DNA of 64,000 nucleotides from Culex pipiens pallens. Taxonomy: Eukaryota; Arthropoda; Insecta; Diptera; Culicidae. Where the stretch lies: the NCBI RefSeq assembly GCF_016801865.2, contig NC_068938.1, positions 128,834,323 through 128,898,322 on the forward strand, given 5' to 3'. Below are positions 44,991 to 57,705 of this stretch, in pieces. The translations under genes were made by a program, and so were the position numbers. The notes under the pieces were generated by a model. The model had not been told where the DNA came from, ran no database searches, and saw only the letters and a list, made by a program, of their open reading frames with translations. Each line of letters begins with the position of its first letter. Position 1 is the stretch's first letter.

Positions 44991-45390
44991 CATACATACA
45001 TACATACATACTTAAAATCCATATGGTACACTTGCCCCACCTGACCAAGGTTTTTTTAAAAGCTCTCAACAAAAAGTAACCAAATTGTAAATCATACATT
45101 ATAATAGGTGCAAATCAGTGGTAAGGACACTACTGATCTAGAAATAATGGCATTTTGATAAAATGATCTTAAAAACGAACCCTAAGTCTTATTTTGGGCT
45201 TTCCAAATGTTATAAGGAAACATAGGATTTGAAAAAAGTAAAACCATTCAATCTTGTGTCCCGTGCCGTTTAAGTCGTTTTGGCGGTTATGTGGTAGTAG
45301 AATTAACTTATTGCATTGCTAGTAACAATTCCTCATATTGGAAATATTGGAAATTGTAAGAATAACGATCGTGCGAGCAATTGTTGAGTT

Positions 45391-46760
45391 GAGGAGAAAT
45401 TACCTATATGTTTTAATTATGGCTGGAATACCATGTTGTTAAGACAAATCACAAAAAAGTTAAAAATATCAACTTCCTCCGATTACTAAGCAAACCATTC
45501 CCCAACCGTGATTAGAAACCTAGTCCCAGGAAGCCCGTGCTTAAAGTGTGTGTGTGCAGTTGGGAACCCAATTCTAAAACGCAACCGCACACGATTCACC
45601 CAAAAATGCTACGCGATTCAATTCCGCTGGTAACGACAGCACATTTGCATACACTTTTGCGATAAAGAGCCCGCGCTACCAACTGGTTTTGGTTTCCACA
45701 GCGGGTTCTGGATCAGAGCATAAATTTCGTCAATTCAAAAACCATTCAGCACCTCTGAATAACCATAAAGCTGACGATTGCTCCTAGTGCTCTCGTGTGT
45801 GAGTGTGTGTGCCCCACCAGGAGCTTTTCGGAAGCCACCTAAAAATTTCCCTTTTCACCCTCTCCCCCCTCATTCAAAGGTATTTTTCACTCCCTTCTAA
45901 AATTTCAAGGGATTGCAATTCATGGAGCTTAGGTGAGGCCAGGTGAAAATATGGAAATTTTCGAGGTTTGGAATGCCCTGGAAGTGCCAGCAGAACCACC
46001 AACCAACCGTTCACATGTAGAACAGCAAGCCTTATCGAGAAGGGATTTTCAAATTTGAATTTAAATTTTATACTTTTTCGATTCGAAAGCTATACAGAAT
46101 GTGTGGCTGCGAGGGTGCGTTTTTTATGCATGTGAACGTGTTGAATATGTGTTTGATTGCGTTCGATTCATGGCATCATGAAGGGGTTAGGGTCGAATTT
46201 AAGCCCCAATATATAGGAAATGTAGAACACCGATAGTGAGTCGAGTGCCATACTGATTTTTTTGTTGCTGCTGCTGCGGGAAATACTGGCGTTGATGCAT
46301 GATTCCACAGTTTGTTTTGGCTGATTCATGCAGGGGAGCCACAAAAGTGCAACAGAGACCAGCTGCTGCTGCAACCTCAACGAACGTCAATGATTGGCCC
46401 CGTTTCGTCGTAAGCAAAAAGTATCACTTCAACGCATTCTTGGCATTTTCCATCGTTCATCAGGGAGGGCTGCCCAAGTGTGTTTTGTAGGGTGACAAGA
46501 GAATTGTAGAGTAAATTTTGTGAATTTGTAAAATCAACCAATATTACTGTTTGGAAATAAAACTGCGTTAATTTTGGTCATAAAAAACAACATTTTTTTA
46601 TTTTTATTTTTTCTCAAAATTTATTTTCCCTAAAAGTGCACCCAGCTAGCAAAATTTAAACGTAGAAATATGTACCCTCCTTGCAAAGGCCTATGAATTG
46701 ATCTCAGTTGAAAGGTTCTTCAAATCTCTGAATTGCAAATGTAACATCCTGGAGCAGAAC
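45391..46760. other. Gene-free stretch
   Basis: Nothing beyond short GT repeats near 45795. Confidence 0.45.
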
Positions 46761-47580
46761 TGTTAAAATAAATAAAATAAAAAAGTTTAAAAATTGAATT
46801 TACGAGCCATATATATGGTTTCAACATTTGAATGAAAAAAGTGTTTTAAAATGCATTATACACCTGTCCAGTTGTTTTGCAATCATTAGTTTCCAAAATA
46901 TCTAAGTATTGACAAAAATTTTATTTTTCGCGAAAAAAAAAGTTTTTGCGGTTCTGTGCATTGGAACTTCATAAAAATTCAAAATATGACCAAAAATCGT
47001 TTTTTTGACAATTTGGGTCAATTCTGAGGGCAGATTCAGATTCAGCGGGAAAAATTACATAGAAAAACATATATTTGGAAAATTTTCGAACTTCGTTAGG
47101 GTGGTCCCATATGATTTTCCCTTGAAAATTAGAATTTTTCAAATGAAGATATCTCGAGTTTAAAAAAAACACCTCTGAGATTTTTTCAGCGTTTCTAGTG
47201 CTGGATCTCCTCTTTAGAGCTCTGAAAGTGCCCCGAATATCTTTTTTCTCTAAAACTTAACCCTGAATTGCCACGTTCAAAAAACTGATTTTTGAAGGTT
47301 TGTTCAGATGCTTTCTATAAATTTGGTCGAAGAAGGCGTAGATTACGAGATAAAATGTTGGTGTCTTCGACAAAGTTGCTTGAATTGAGCCCAACAAATT
47401 TTTAAAAGACAAAAAAATTCCCAAAAATATTCCTGAAAAGTTAGATTTTCAAATCACCCTAATAGTGAACCACCCTAATGTTCAACCAAACAAAAGTTCC
47501 CCCTTTCTATTTGCAACAACTCTTCTCAAGACACCAAAGCTCCAAAACTTCACAATTTTTCGGAAAATTCGTTTTCCACT
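46761..47580. repeat. Old repeat DNA
   Basis: 46790-46960 resembles the interior of the Harbinger-like family (23450-23580). 47325-47580 matches 21780-22070 reversed. Confidence 0.55.
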
Positions 47581-47582
47581 TA

Positions 47583-48911
47583 GGGTACGTTATCCATTAG
47601 TGGACCCCTTTCCTATAGTGGACCCTCTGATGGGTTTTTGATGAAAAATTCAATAAAATCACAATTTCAAGCGTGTTGTTGTATACAAATCTTTTATTTG
47701 GCATGTTCAGCATCATTTAAAGCAATGTTGACTGTCATTGAATCGTCCTTTTCACCAAAATAAGTGTTTTGAGTTCAACATCTGAAATCAGCCATGGCCA
47801 CTAGCATTTTCACAACAAAACAGCATTTATATTTTATGATTGAATTAACTATCCAATCATTTTTTGACTGATTATTTAACTTCAGCGAGTCGAAATAATG
47901 TAAATTTAAGGAACTTTACTAAAATAAATCAAAGAACTGCTAATTTTTGAGCAAAAATTAGAGGGGTCCAATATAGGACAACGAAAATCCAAACTTTTCC
48001 AAAAGTGGACCCCTGTTAATTTAACCTTCAAAAATGAAGAAAACTGTATATTTAAGCAAAAGTTTCTCTTAAACAAACAATAAATGCTTGTTGTAATCAA
48101 CCTAAACGCATATTTTTTTCAATTATGAGTATAAATATAGCTGTTTTCATGTTAAAAGTACCAAAAATGCTGAAGCCGTAAGAATTTAAAATTAATCAAA
48201 ACTATAGTTAATTGTACTTAACTGAAGCATCATAATTGCAGTTTGAAATGATATTTTAGAATAATAAATCAATAACAAAGCTTTTTTTTTAATACACGTG
48301 CGTGGTTTTATCAGCAACTGTAAACAAATCTATTGTTTAGTTTCGGTCAACCATTTATGTAATTAATATGGAAAAATTTGCATCAAAATTACTTTTTTAA
48401 ATTATTTTTATTTTTACGGTAGTTTTTGAAACGTTTTCGCTGATCTTTTTCAGAAATAAATGTGTTTAAATGTCTGTTAGGTTTTTTGTTGTTTCAAGCC
48501 AAATTTGTTAACAAAACATATTTGTTTATGATGAAAAGTGAGCAAAATCCATCTTTTATTCATTATATCTATCATTTGACCTACACAATGCATCAAAACA
48601 TCAAAAATCGGTTAAATTTGGTATAAAAATAACTGTTTGCTTATGGTGGACCCGGGTCCACTATCGGATTATGGACCCGGGTCCACTATAGGAAAAGGGG
48701 GTCCATAACAGGCAAAAAAAACTTTTTTTCAAATGGCTATTTTTCTGCTCAAAAACAAATAACTGATGAAACAAATAGTCAAAATTGTTCAAAAGACTTC
48801 AGATTTCATTGTTTTGTACAAAGGGTTATGAAAAAGTGCTTAAAATATTGAAAATTTGTGAAAAATGTGCGTCGGCTCTACTAGGGGGTCCACTAATGGT
48901 TAAAATACCCT
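47583..48911. mobile_element. TA-flanked element with GTGGACCCC ends
   Basis: TA flanks it (47581-47582, 48912-48913). Ends are GGGTACGTTATCCATTAGTG and, from the right, GGGTATTTTAACCATTAGTG, then GACCCC. GTGGACCCGGGTCCAC-type motifs recur inside. The empty site CCACTTAATTTTGCG is at 21798 (reversed). Non-coding. Confidence 0.82.
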
Positions 48912-48913
48912 AA

Positions 48914-51284
48914 TTTTGCGATCTGGCTGGACCACTGTGCAATGCTTCAACACTTTAACCAACCCCTTTTAGAAATATTTGAATCTCGGATCTAATAGCA
49001 TAGTTTTGCATGTTGAACATATTATTGTACGAAAGTTTAGCATTTTCTTTTTATATCGCGCTAGTATACTCAGAAATTTTGAAAAATCCTGAGTGACATC
49101 CCATGGTTACGTAGGCAAAATTAAGCATCTGAGCAAAATTTGGGCCACATCGGTTAAGGTTGCGAATTGAAGTTTGTATGGGACATTTTACTAAAATGTA
49201 TAGGGAAAGGCAACATTTTCGATTTTTCCCCGGTAAGTGGTGTCAATTGTGTAAATATTTTGTAAAGAGTTAGATTCTGATGAGAAATTTTACTTTCTAC
49301 AATTATGTCAATGAGTGCAAAGCGGTCCGAGTTGATCCTGAAAAGTTCTTAGTGGTTTAACGTTTAATGTTGTCACCCTACTGTGTACCCAAGTGTGATA
49401 TCCTTCCCATAATGATAGATACACCCAGTCACCACCATCGCACCGCAGAACAGGACGCCGAGCAGGAAAAGTTGCCACTTCCGGCGTGTCGTCCCAAGTG
49501 TGCGAAAAAAATATCAGATTTGATTTATGGCAACCGAATGACACTTTGTTCCGGAAACCGACCGCCCCCCGAAGAAAAAGAGGAAGAAGCGACAATACCC
49601 AATACCAACTTTACCATACTCATATCTAATGTGCCAACGGGTCTCAGTACAATGCACAAATGTACGTTACTGCTTCGAGGGTATTGTCATATGATGGCCA
49701 TCCATTAACGAACCGAAGCGCGCACAATTTATCTTGCAAAACAAACATATTGAGAACTCGACGCCGCTCTTGCTTGAATATGACTAATCGTCAATCGACA
49801 CGCTACATTACCTCGAGGTTCGGAAACGAGGACAATCTTGTTGAAATTGGGTTGCCGGGGTCGTGGGAAATGGTTTTTTAAGCACCTACTTGACATCGAA
49901 TGTAAATTTCATCGACGTGCCATCCAAGCTGCAATGCCAAAAAAGGTGTTCACAAGACTTCTTCGACTCGAATTTAAGATTACTATGCGTCAATCAATTG
50001 ATGAACAATATCATTTTGAAGAGATGCACTCAATAGCAAGGGACGTCATTTTATAAATCATTATTTAAATTACTGCGAAAGTCAACTCTGATTCCACGCA
50101 TCATCAATCTTGATCAGAAATCTAGTTAAAATTTAACTCACAGTAACCTCAGTTCATGAAAATTGCTGTGAGTGGACCCCGTCGCCAAAACTGCTGGCTC
50201 TGCCCTGCGGGGGGAAGTGGCCATTTATCATATTGCCAGACCAAACAGGTACGACGTACACGAACCCGGGCTCATCCATCAGTGCATTATAGCAACCAAC
50301 TTCACCACCTCGCCACCAAAAATTCACTTAAATTATTTGCATGTTTCCCCTCCAAATGGAAATGAGAGTAATCTGCCTGCTCGCACTCAACCACCCTGAT
50401 TTTGCTCTCATAAAATGGAAAATATTGTTTTAATCAGTATCTGGCTGAATTAAGCACGTGCCCAAACCACAAGCCGACATTAGGAAAATTGCGCAATTTG
50501 GTAAAAGGTGGATTATTTAAAATCTTATTGAAAGTAAAGCTTTTAAGTTTCAAAAATATTTTTGAACATTTTTTTTAAAATAAAGTATTACAAAAAAATC
50601 ATTTAAATTTACGTAGTTTTTCAAAATACTGTCAAATGATGAAACTTTTGAGTTCAAAAACTACAAGAAGCATTTTGTAGATTTATCCAACCCCCACCAC
50701 AATTTTAAGATTGTGTTAACGAGCGGAACGGCACATGTGACGCCAATGTCGTAAATCAAAATTATTTGTACATTTTCTTCACATTCGATGTTGGCTCCCC
50801 CCTACTGCTCGTAGAGAGTATACTATCCCGACAAGTTCGGGACCCCTTGAAAGTGGCAAGTTACAAGTTGTTTTCCTGTTTCGTCAGACTTTTTCCTGCG
50901 AAAAATGCACGATCTTTGAACTTGCCGAAATGCGCACGTGCTTTCTAGGTGGCAACTTTTCCGCCCGCCCTCCGGAAGAACTTTTGCAAACAGAAGAAGA
51001 AAGTAAAATTTTTAGCACCAGCAAGAAATGTTCTATCGAAAAGCGATTTGAAACAAGCAAAATCGGAATTGCGCCATAAAACTGCTTACCGTTCTGTTCT
51101 CACTCTCGACGACGGCGATGTTGTTTATGGCGGTGAGTGAACCGGGGGCAATAAATTCAGGCCACCAAATTCTGGGCACAGCCTGGCTGGGTCAACCCTT
51201 TTAGTAGCAAATTACTCGAGTTGTCAACGAGTTAACTAGGTTTGTCGGGAAAAATGTTCTTGGTTGCTTAGGGTGCATAAACAC
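48914..51284. other. Gene-free stretch
   Basis: 49400-50400 has several overlapping short ORFs of balanced composition, none convincing. Distal regulatory DNA is possible. Confidence 0.4.
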
Positions 51285-51394
51285 ACTGGGTAAAAATAAA
51301 TCAAATCAAATTGTTCTCTCGACAGCATTGCCTTGGCGTTCTCTACTTCGGAACTAGGTGTCCGAAGGTTTGAAACGGTGAGACAATCCAAACC

Positions 51395-52869
51395 AAGGGG
51401 AAAACCACTCTCATCAAAGAGCCCTGGGCACCATCGGGCACGCTCTCGGGCACCTTCAGGCACTTTCAGGCACCTTCAGGCACATGCTCGGGCACCTTTC
51501 ATTTTGACTGTGACAGTTGGAAAATTCTGTCCCAAATATTTTTAGTTGTCAGACGAACTGTTTCTTGTTGCAAGTGCATTTTGTTTAATTAAAATTATTT
51601 GTGAGCTGTATTTTGTCATGAAATCCTTTTGTTGACACTGATATGGGAAGGAAAGTAATTTTAAATAATGACTTTATGTACAACAAACTCGTTTATTTGT
51701 AGATGTTGAAAACTCATTCTTTAGGATATATCGATTGAAGCTAAATTTCAAGAGAACAAATACGGCATGCAAGAGCTTCATTTTTATATTTAATAATATT
51801 TTGTTATGTATTTCAATAGTTCAGGAATAAAAGCAGTGGAATATGCTTCTGGTGAACTTTTTTAGGAAAACCGAAGAACAGAACGTGGTTTATCGTTTTT
51901 TTGAATTTCGATGTATGTTCATTCAAAAGGCTTGAATGTGATTGTTGTTGATTGCACCGGGCGTTTGTTTCAGATTAGTGATAATTGGAGTATTCATAAT
52001 CGGACTTAACAAAAATGTGACGTGTAAAATCGTTGTTTCTAGAAGCACCTCAATATTCTTTTTATGCCTAATAAAAACTGTATTTTTTCATATTTCGTAA
52101 AATTTTATTGAATTGGTATCGATGATGTTAATTTTGTTAAAACACACAATAAACATGGTTTGATATTCGGCCACATGCAACAGCTCTTGAATCAGCTAGG
52201 GACATCGCCGAGATTTTTGAAAACAAGGGGAGCTGGGCGGGACCACTTCCAACAGAAGTTTAGTTTCCTCAGTGTTCGGTGATGACCCCGGGACCCCTCT
52301 CGACTACAACCCTTGATCTCTCTTATCTCGTGGTGACGATTGCCGCAGCTCTTCGTGCTGAACTCGAGCTGGCGGCTGTGGAGAAAGCGAGAGGTCAAAG
52401 GTCATCACCGAGGATCGCAAGGATCGTGCCGCTGCAACGACATTAGGGGGAACGGTCCCCGTTTTAGCAGGACGCGCTCATCTCGAAGGCCCCACATTCA
52501 TCATCCCTTCACTCTGTTTAGATTGGTTTACTACATTTTCTAATGGGTTCATTCCTAAAAGATAAAAGTTTCTGATCAAACTACATTCTATAGTTGATAC
52601 AATGCATCTTACCAACAATCAAATGAGAAGACTCTGCAACAATAAATTGCATCCAGCAGAATAAAAATCTAAATTTACTCTGCAAAACCGAAAACTAAAC
52701 GCTGACAGGATTGTGAAAACATTATAAACAAATATTGTAGCACGGTTGCTATGTACCGTCCTGTTTTTTTTTCTTGGCTTCGGGGCTCACTCGGGCACCT
52801 TCGGGCACGTTTGGGCAACTTTAGGGCACAGCCTACTCAAGGGCAATGAGCAGAGTGGTTTTCCCCTTG
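51395..52869. mobile_element. Mutator-like element with 9-bp TSD
   Basis: ATCCAAACC flanks it on both sides (51386-51394, 52870-52878). Ends are AAGGGGAAAACCACTCTC and, from the right, AAGGGGAAAACCACTCTG. GGGCACCTTC-type short repeats lie inside both ends (51427-51500, 52785-52838). A 9-10 bp duplication is the MULE signature. The middle 52190-52520 is GC-rich. Confidence 0.72.
52190..52520. pseudogene. GC-rich, possibly captured, fragment
   Basis: In one plus frame (52265-52446) it stays open and gives TLDLSYLVVTIAAALRAELE. No family is recognised. It contrasts with the AT-rich rest of the MULE-like element. Confidence 0.3.
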
Positions 52870-53398
52870 ATCCAAACCTCTTTTTACACCTTAGCTTCCA
52901 TCCACCCCGTGATTCGAACTGACGACTTTTGGATTGTGAGTCCAACTGCCTACTAGCACTCTACCATGTCAGGACCCAGGGAGACGACCTGAACTGAGCT
53001 TGAACAAATTTGTGCGAGACCTGCGCCACCTGCTGTCAAAATCCTTAAGCAATGTTTTTATTGCCTAAAGAATCGAGTAATAAATAGTTCAATAGGAAGT
53101 GAGCAAGCAAGTTTCTATAAATAGTTTTCCAAAATAAGTTGTTTAAATAGTGCAAATCTGGGTGATGAATAGAGAGAATGCGTAACGTGATTTTCGAATG
53201 ATCCCACTTTGTTTACATTTACAAAGTAGGAGGCTGTTCAAGCACAAGCATGACTTTTTTCTTACTGGTTAATGAGCTTTTTAATAATCAGTAGTATGTG
53301 TTTTATTTTGTCTAGTTTTTGACATATTTTGATGGAAAATTGTTGCGTTTCGATCGGTTAGAAGAGATTTTTCTTATTTACGGGTGATGAAGAACTGC

Positions 53399-53662
53399 CG
53401 GGTCCGGTGGTGCAATGGTTAGCGTAGTAGCCTCTCACCCCAGTATGGCCTGGGCTCAATCCCAGACGGATCCGGTGGCATTTTTCGAGACGAGATTTGC
53501 CTGATCACGCCTTCTATCGGATGGGGAAGTAAAACGTCGGTCCATTAGCGTAAAAGAGGTTTTGGGTGACTCACCACACATAACCTTCCCCTAGAAATGA
53601 GCAGAAACTTGCAACAGAGACCACAAAAGACCCGGGGGTCGTAAAAGTGGATTGCTTTGCTT
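53399..53662 (+). mobile_element. tRNA-derived SINE, Feilai-like
   Basis: A tRNA-like head (GTGGTGCAATGGTTAGCGTA, B box GGGCTCAATCC) is followed by GGGAAGTAAAACGTCGGTCC and AAAAGAGGTTTTGGGTG. The end reads GTAAAAGTGGATTGCTTTGC. The TSD was not identified. Confidence 0.68.
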
Positions 53663-55810
53663 AGAAAAACTGCGGCGAGAGTGTCATTCTGCGATGTTGC
53701 AGATGAATTCCCTGGCTGATAGTGGAATCCTGCAGCTCTTCCTGGTCCAGCGGAAAAAAAACATCGCTAATTTCAGCGAAGTTGGTCCAACCAACAGAGA
53801 AGATTTTCACCAAACCAGGTTTTTAAAACGGAATCAAACAAAAAAGACAGCTTCTGGATGGATACAACCGCATCGATTCCATAAACAACATCTATTCCTA
53901 ATTATAAAAAATGACGATCTCGCCTTCAACTTTCTTTAGATTTCTTGAATTCAACTTGCATTTTTCATTCTTGCAAAACAATTTTTAATGATCGATAACA
54001 ATACTCTCTACATTTGGCGAACAGTAAATTGGTTCCACTTTGACAGTTCATAGTTGAGGCCATTTTGCGAACCACTATTCAGCACCCAGCTAAAAAATAC
54101 AAGAAAAGACATGTTTCCGATGCTTAAACAGAAACGACAACCACAAATTTATCTTGAAAAAAAAAAATCGAAATAAATAAAAATTCTGAAAACCGTAATA
54201 AGAGACAAAACTTTCAATTCCACAAATCTGCTTGTGCTGTTTACGGTTCCAGGTCCCTAAGAACCGGTAAGAAGATTTATCCTTCTTCCTTTTTTTTGCT
54301 GAATAAAGCCACAAGCTGGCAAGAGGGAGAGAGAGAGAGTGACTGGCAGGCAGGCAGTGGTTCAATTCAAATCAAATCAAATATATTTATGTTCACCCAA
54401 TCGTATGATGTAAATTGAATTGAAATCGATGAAAGACAGAGTTTTCCCTAGTTTTCTTCACTCCTTCCGGTTTTCAGGGTTCTAGAGTTTCTGTATACAA
54501 TACATTCACAAACACGTGCACACACTCACTCACACATTTCGTCTGGTGTGACACTCGGGTGGAGGTTGTACACGGAAGCGGAAATTCTGCTTTGCAGAGG
54601 TTTGCTCAAGTGTCATCTTTCCAATTCGTCCTCCCAAGCCTACGTGGATAGGGGGAAGGGAGGTATGCGTCATCGGAAAGACGGAATGCTCGTTCCGGGT
54701 TTGGCCCGGGCCTGGCCTGGCACTTGCCGCCGAGGAAGTGCAGAACACGACACGCTCCGTTGGCTGTAGAGTTGCTTGCCAAGGACTTTGGGAGACTCGA
54801 GAATTGATTTGTTTGCACTCCGGCCAAACTGAGAGCGCTAAGGAAAGGTGTACAGTTCCCCGGGGGTGAAACATTTGAACCTGTTTTGAAAGTTTCCTGA
54901 CTAGTAATTTTCAAATTATTTGTCTATACAGTACAATGTTTCTCTAATTTTAGTGAAATAATTAGAAAATTTGCCAAATATTTAACGTAATTTACATAAT
55001 TTCTCAATTTGGAGTGTCCCACCCCTCGTCAACGAATAGCACTAGTTCGCACGCGTCTGGTTCCGGAACACCTGAAGCAAACACTACAATGCCTGTTACG
55101 ACGACGTCTTAACACTACCAATCGATGGCGGAAGCCAACACGACTAAACCGATACAACCACCTTCGTTGCAAATAAATCTGCTCAAATCCGCTTGAATGT
55201 CCCATATGCAAAAACAGCAAGCAAGTTTGTTCAACACATAAGGCAACGTGTTAAGATTTTTTTTCCTCTAGATTTCTAGAACAAAGTACAGGATATTTTT
55301 TTTTTTCTGAAAGATCACATGATTTTTATCCAAACTGCAAAAGTGGAAATGCATATGGGACATTTATGCGAAACCGGGCAGTAAACTTCACCTGCTTACT
55401 GGCGGAAGGAATGCATTAGGCAAGTCTCGAGTTAACTACTCTGCTGCCAACAGATGAAAATTGAATCTGGGATTGGCAAACGCGCGTGTTTGGTTTTCAC
55501 ACCTCGTGTTATCCGGAGATCTTTCGAAATAATGCTGGGTGATGTATTTAAACGCTGAGTGATATAAGGTGACAGCAACCAGCAGTCCCAAATAAAATGT
55601 AAAACAGAGAAAATTGTAGAAATGTTTCCAAGCTCTTTGAATCTTTTTTGCACGGGTGTTTTATCTTCATAAAGTAATATTTGATATTTTGACATTTTAT
55701 TTTAAAATATTTTATATCATTATTAAATCGAATTTGGAAAAAAATATGGCTTTTAAACCAGATTTTGCTCTTTTTTAAACTAGCGCGTGAATTGGGATTT
55801 CAACATTTCG
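53663..55810. other. Gene-free stretch
   Basis: Contains a GAGA run (54327-54340) and CAAAT repeats at 54365-54385, possibly a SINE tail. 54530-54850 is balanced in composition but shows no convincing ORF. Confidence 0.4.
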
Positions 55811-56312
55811 TCTGTTGTTTGCTATCTTGTGACAACGACCATTTAGCACTATTCGAGAAAATCGATTTTTAAAGTTTGATGATAAATATTTTCAAAACTA
55901 TGAATGACAGAGCCAGACTTTTTGAAGCAATCGGTTCGTATACTATCGCTTAACAAACGCTCCAAGTTTCAACTAATTTGGTTACACCAGTTAAAAGATA
56001 CAATAAATTATGTAAACAAAAATCTGAAAAGCACGTGTCACAAGTGTGTTTCGAAGGTAAAATTGTACTACGTGTCACAAGTGTGCACAGAATTCCCATA
56101 CAAACTAAAATAGGCTTAAATCAATAGTTCAACCGACTTAATCAACATATTTTCAAAAACAAAAGATTGCATTGCCTTTAGAAAGTATGTATCAACATAA
56201 ATTTGTGAAAAACAAGAGAAAATTTCCACATTTTCCAACAACATGTATGACGTGTCACAAGTATGCACGATCAGACCAAAATGGTATATGTCACAAGATA
56301 GCACACAGCAGG
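55811..56312. mobile_element. MITE, TTGCTATCTTGTGACA ends
   Basis: TCTGTTGTTTGCTATCTTGT at left and CCTGCTGTGTGCTATCTTGT from the right. CGTGTCACAAGTGTG motifs repeat inside (56028, 56071, 56250). The exact termini are uncertain. Confidence 0.55.
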
Positions 56313-56399
56313 CGAAATCGTGTTCATTCGTTCATTGAAATAGTTCATCCCATTGAGTGACTTATATGGACAAATGACCGCAACTTAGTCACCGAAACT

Positions 56400-56467
56400 T
56401 GGCGGCCGATATGGCAAAGGCGCGGTTAAATTTGCCGAGGGTCTTGGGTTCGATTCTCGGTATCGAA
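56400..56467 (+). repeat. Degenerate tRNA-like sequence
   Basis: It has a B box GGTTCGATTC and an A-box-like GATATGGCAAAGG, but no complete cloverleaf. Confidence 0.35.
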
Positions 56468-57341
56468 ATTTTTTTTAAGAGGGTTAACTTTTTGGAAAAT
56501 TAATCCACAAGTACTTAGACATTACATTGCTCATAACTGAAAACATAATATTTTTTCAGTGTAGTATAGTAACCTGGATAGTAAATTAGCTTATATCTGT
56601 AAGCCCATACATCCAACTGAAATGTGGTCAAAGACAAACTTATGGGAAATTGGACAAGCTTTCCGGTAAAAATATTTTCGAGACTGTCGTATAGAAATTG
56701 CCAAAAATCATCAAAAAACCTATTTGTTCAACATTTTTATTTTAAAACCGCTGTAACTTCACAAGGATTGGACTTAAGACAATGGTCAATATGGAGACTT
56801 GTATGTAAAATTGTCTGGAGAATCGACTCTCGTGTTCGGTTTTGAAAATTTTGACGCTTAGAGCACATTTAAAAAAAAAACAGTTTCAGTAAAATATTTT
56901 TGTATTTTTTTAGGGTGAGTTGCTCCATCCTGCATTTTTCGTGAGTCTTTTTGTAACATCTTAGGTTATTTTCACAAAAATATTGAACAAAGAAAAACGT
57001 GGCCTCACCTTCAAATTTGACTTTTGACCTTAAAAATCAAAAAATCTCAAAAAAGTGCAGTGTATTTTTTTTCGGAAAGCCCGTCAAATTTCCTACAAGT
57101 TTGTCTTTGACCACTTTTTGATACGATGCGACGGCTTGGAGATACAGAAATATTTAAATTACGAAATACAAAAATATTTAAAACACTTACGCCCTTTTCA
57201 AATTCATTATCAAGTTTAACTAGCTCCATACACACAAAAATGGCTTATATATGCCTAGGATAACATGTCGACAAAGTTTCATTGAAATCGGAGCGGCTCG
57301 AGAAAAAAGTACCTAAATAATTCCTGTTTTGGGCTGGAATT

Positions 57342-57667
57342 GGGTACTAAAGCCCTATGTCAATTTTTATGTACAATGGTAAAAAACACGATTAAAAACC
57401 ATTTCTGATCACTTTTTTTTCATTTTAATGCAAACAAAATTATTGACAGGACAACATTTTTTCGATGGATCTACTATGGTCCCCTTGGAACGAGCTGTCA
57501 AGTAGGAGCTTTTCTGTCAAGAAGGACCACGAGGTTAATTTTTCAAAATTGATTTAAAAATCCATTTTAAACTCTTTGTGGTCGTACAAAGGTTCATTGT
57601 ACTCTGAAAAATAAGCTTTATCGCTGTAAACAATAATATCAGCAATCTAAGCTTCATTTTAGGACCC
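57342..57667 (-). mobile_element. 326-bp AATT-flanked element, copy 3
   Basis: AATT flanks it (57338-57341, 57668-57671). Ends are GGGTACTAAAGCCC and, from the right, GGGTCCTAAAATGAAGC. It is the same length as copy 2 and in the reverse orientation. Confidence 0.9.
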
Positions 57668-57705
57668 AATTGCTCTATTTCGATGCGTTTTATATGTGTC
57701 AACCA

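Larger units (their letters stand above)
43647..45390 (+). mobile_element. GGGGCAAG family, copy D (two parts)
   Basis: 43647-43965 and 44995-45390 match successive parts of copies A and B, joined by CTTAAAATCCATATGGTACA at the break. About 1 kb of unrelated DNA lies between them. Both outer ends are missing. Confidence 0.7.
51285..52990 (-). mobile_element. tRNA-derived SINE split by a Mutator-like element
   Basis: Read on the minus strand, the tRNA-like head is at about 52990-52910 (A box TGGTAGAGTGC, anticodon stem TTGGA/TCCAA, B box AGTTCGAATC). The body goes to 52870 (GTGTAAAAAGAGGTTTGGAT), and it resumes at 51394 and ends near 51288 in ATTTGATTTGATTT. The tail and body resemble the Feilai group of mosquito SINEs. 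Confidence 0.7.

Noticed and set aside
44992..45011. CATA repeat as a functional microsatellite
   Set aside because: Only about five units at a breakpoint between repeats.
49308..50400. Cluster of overlapping 70-110 codon ORFs
   Set aside because: No frame is favoured, no motif or family is recognised, and no splice signals link them.
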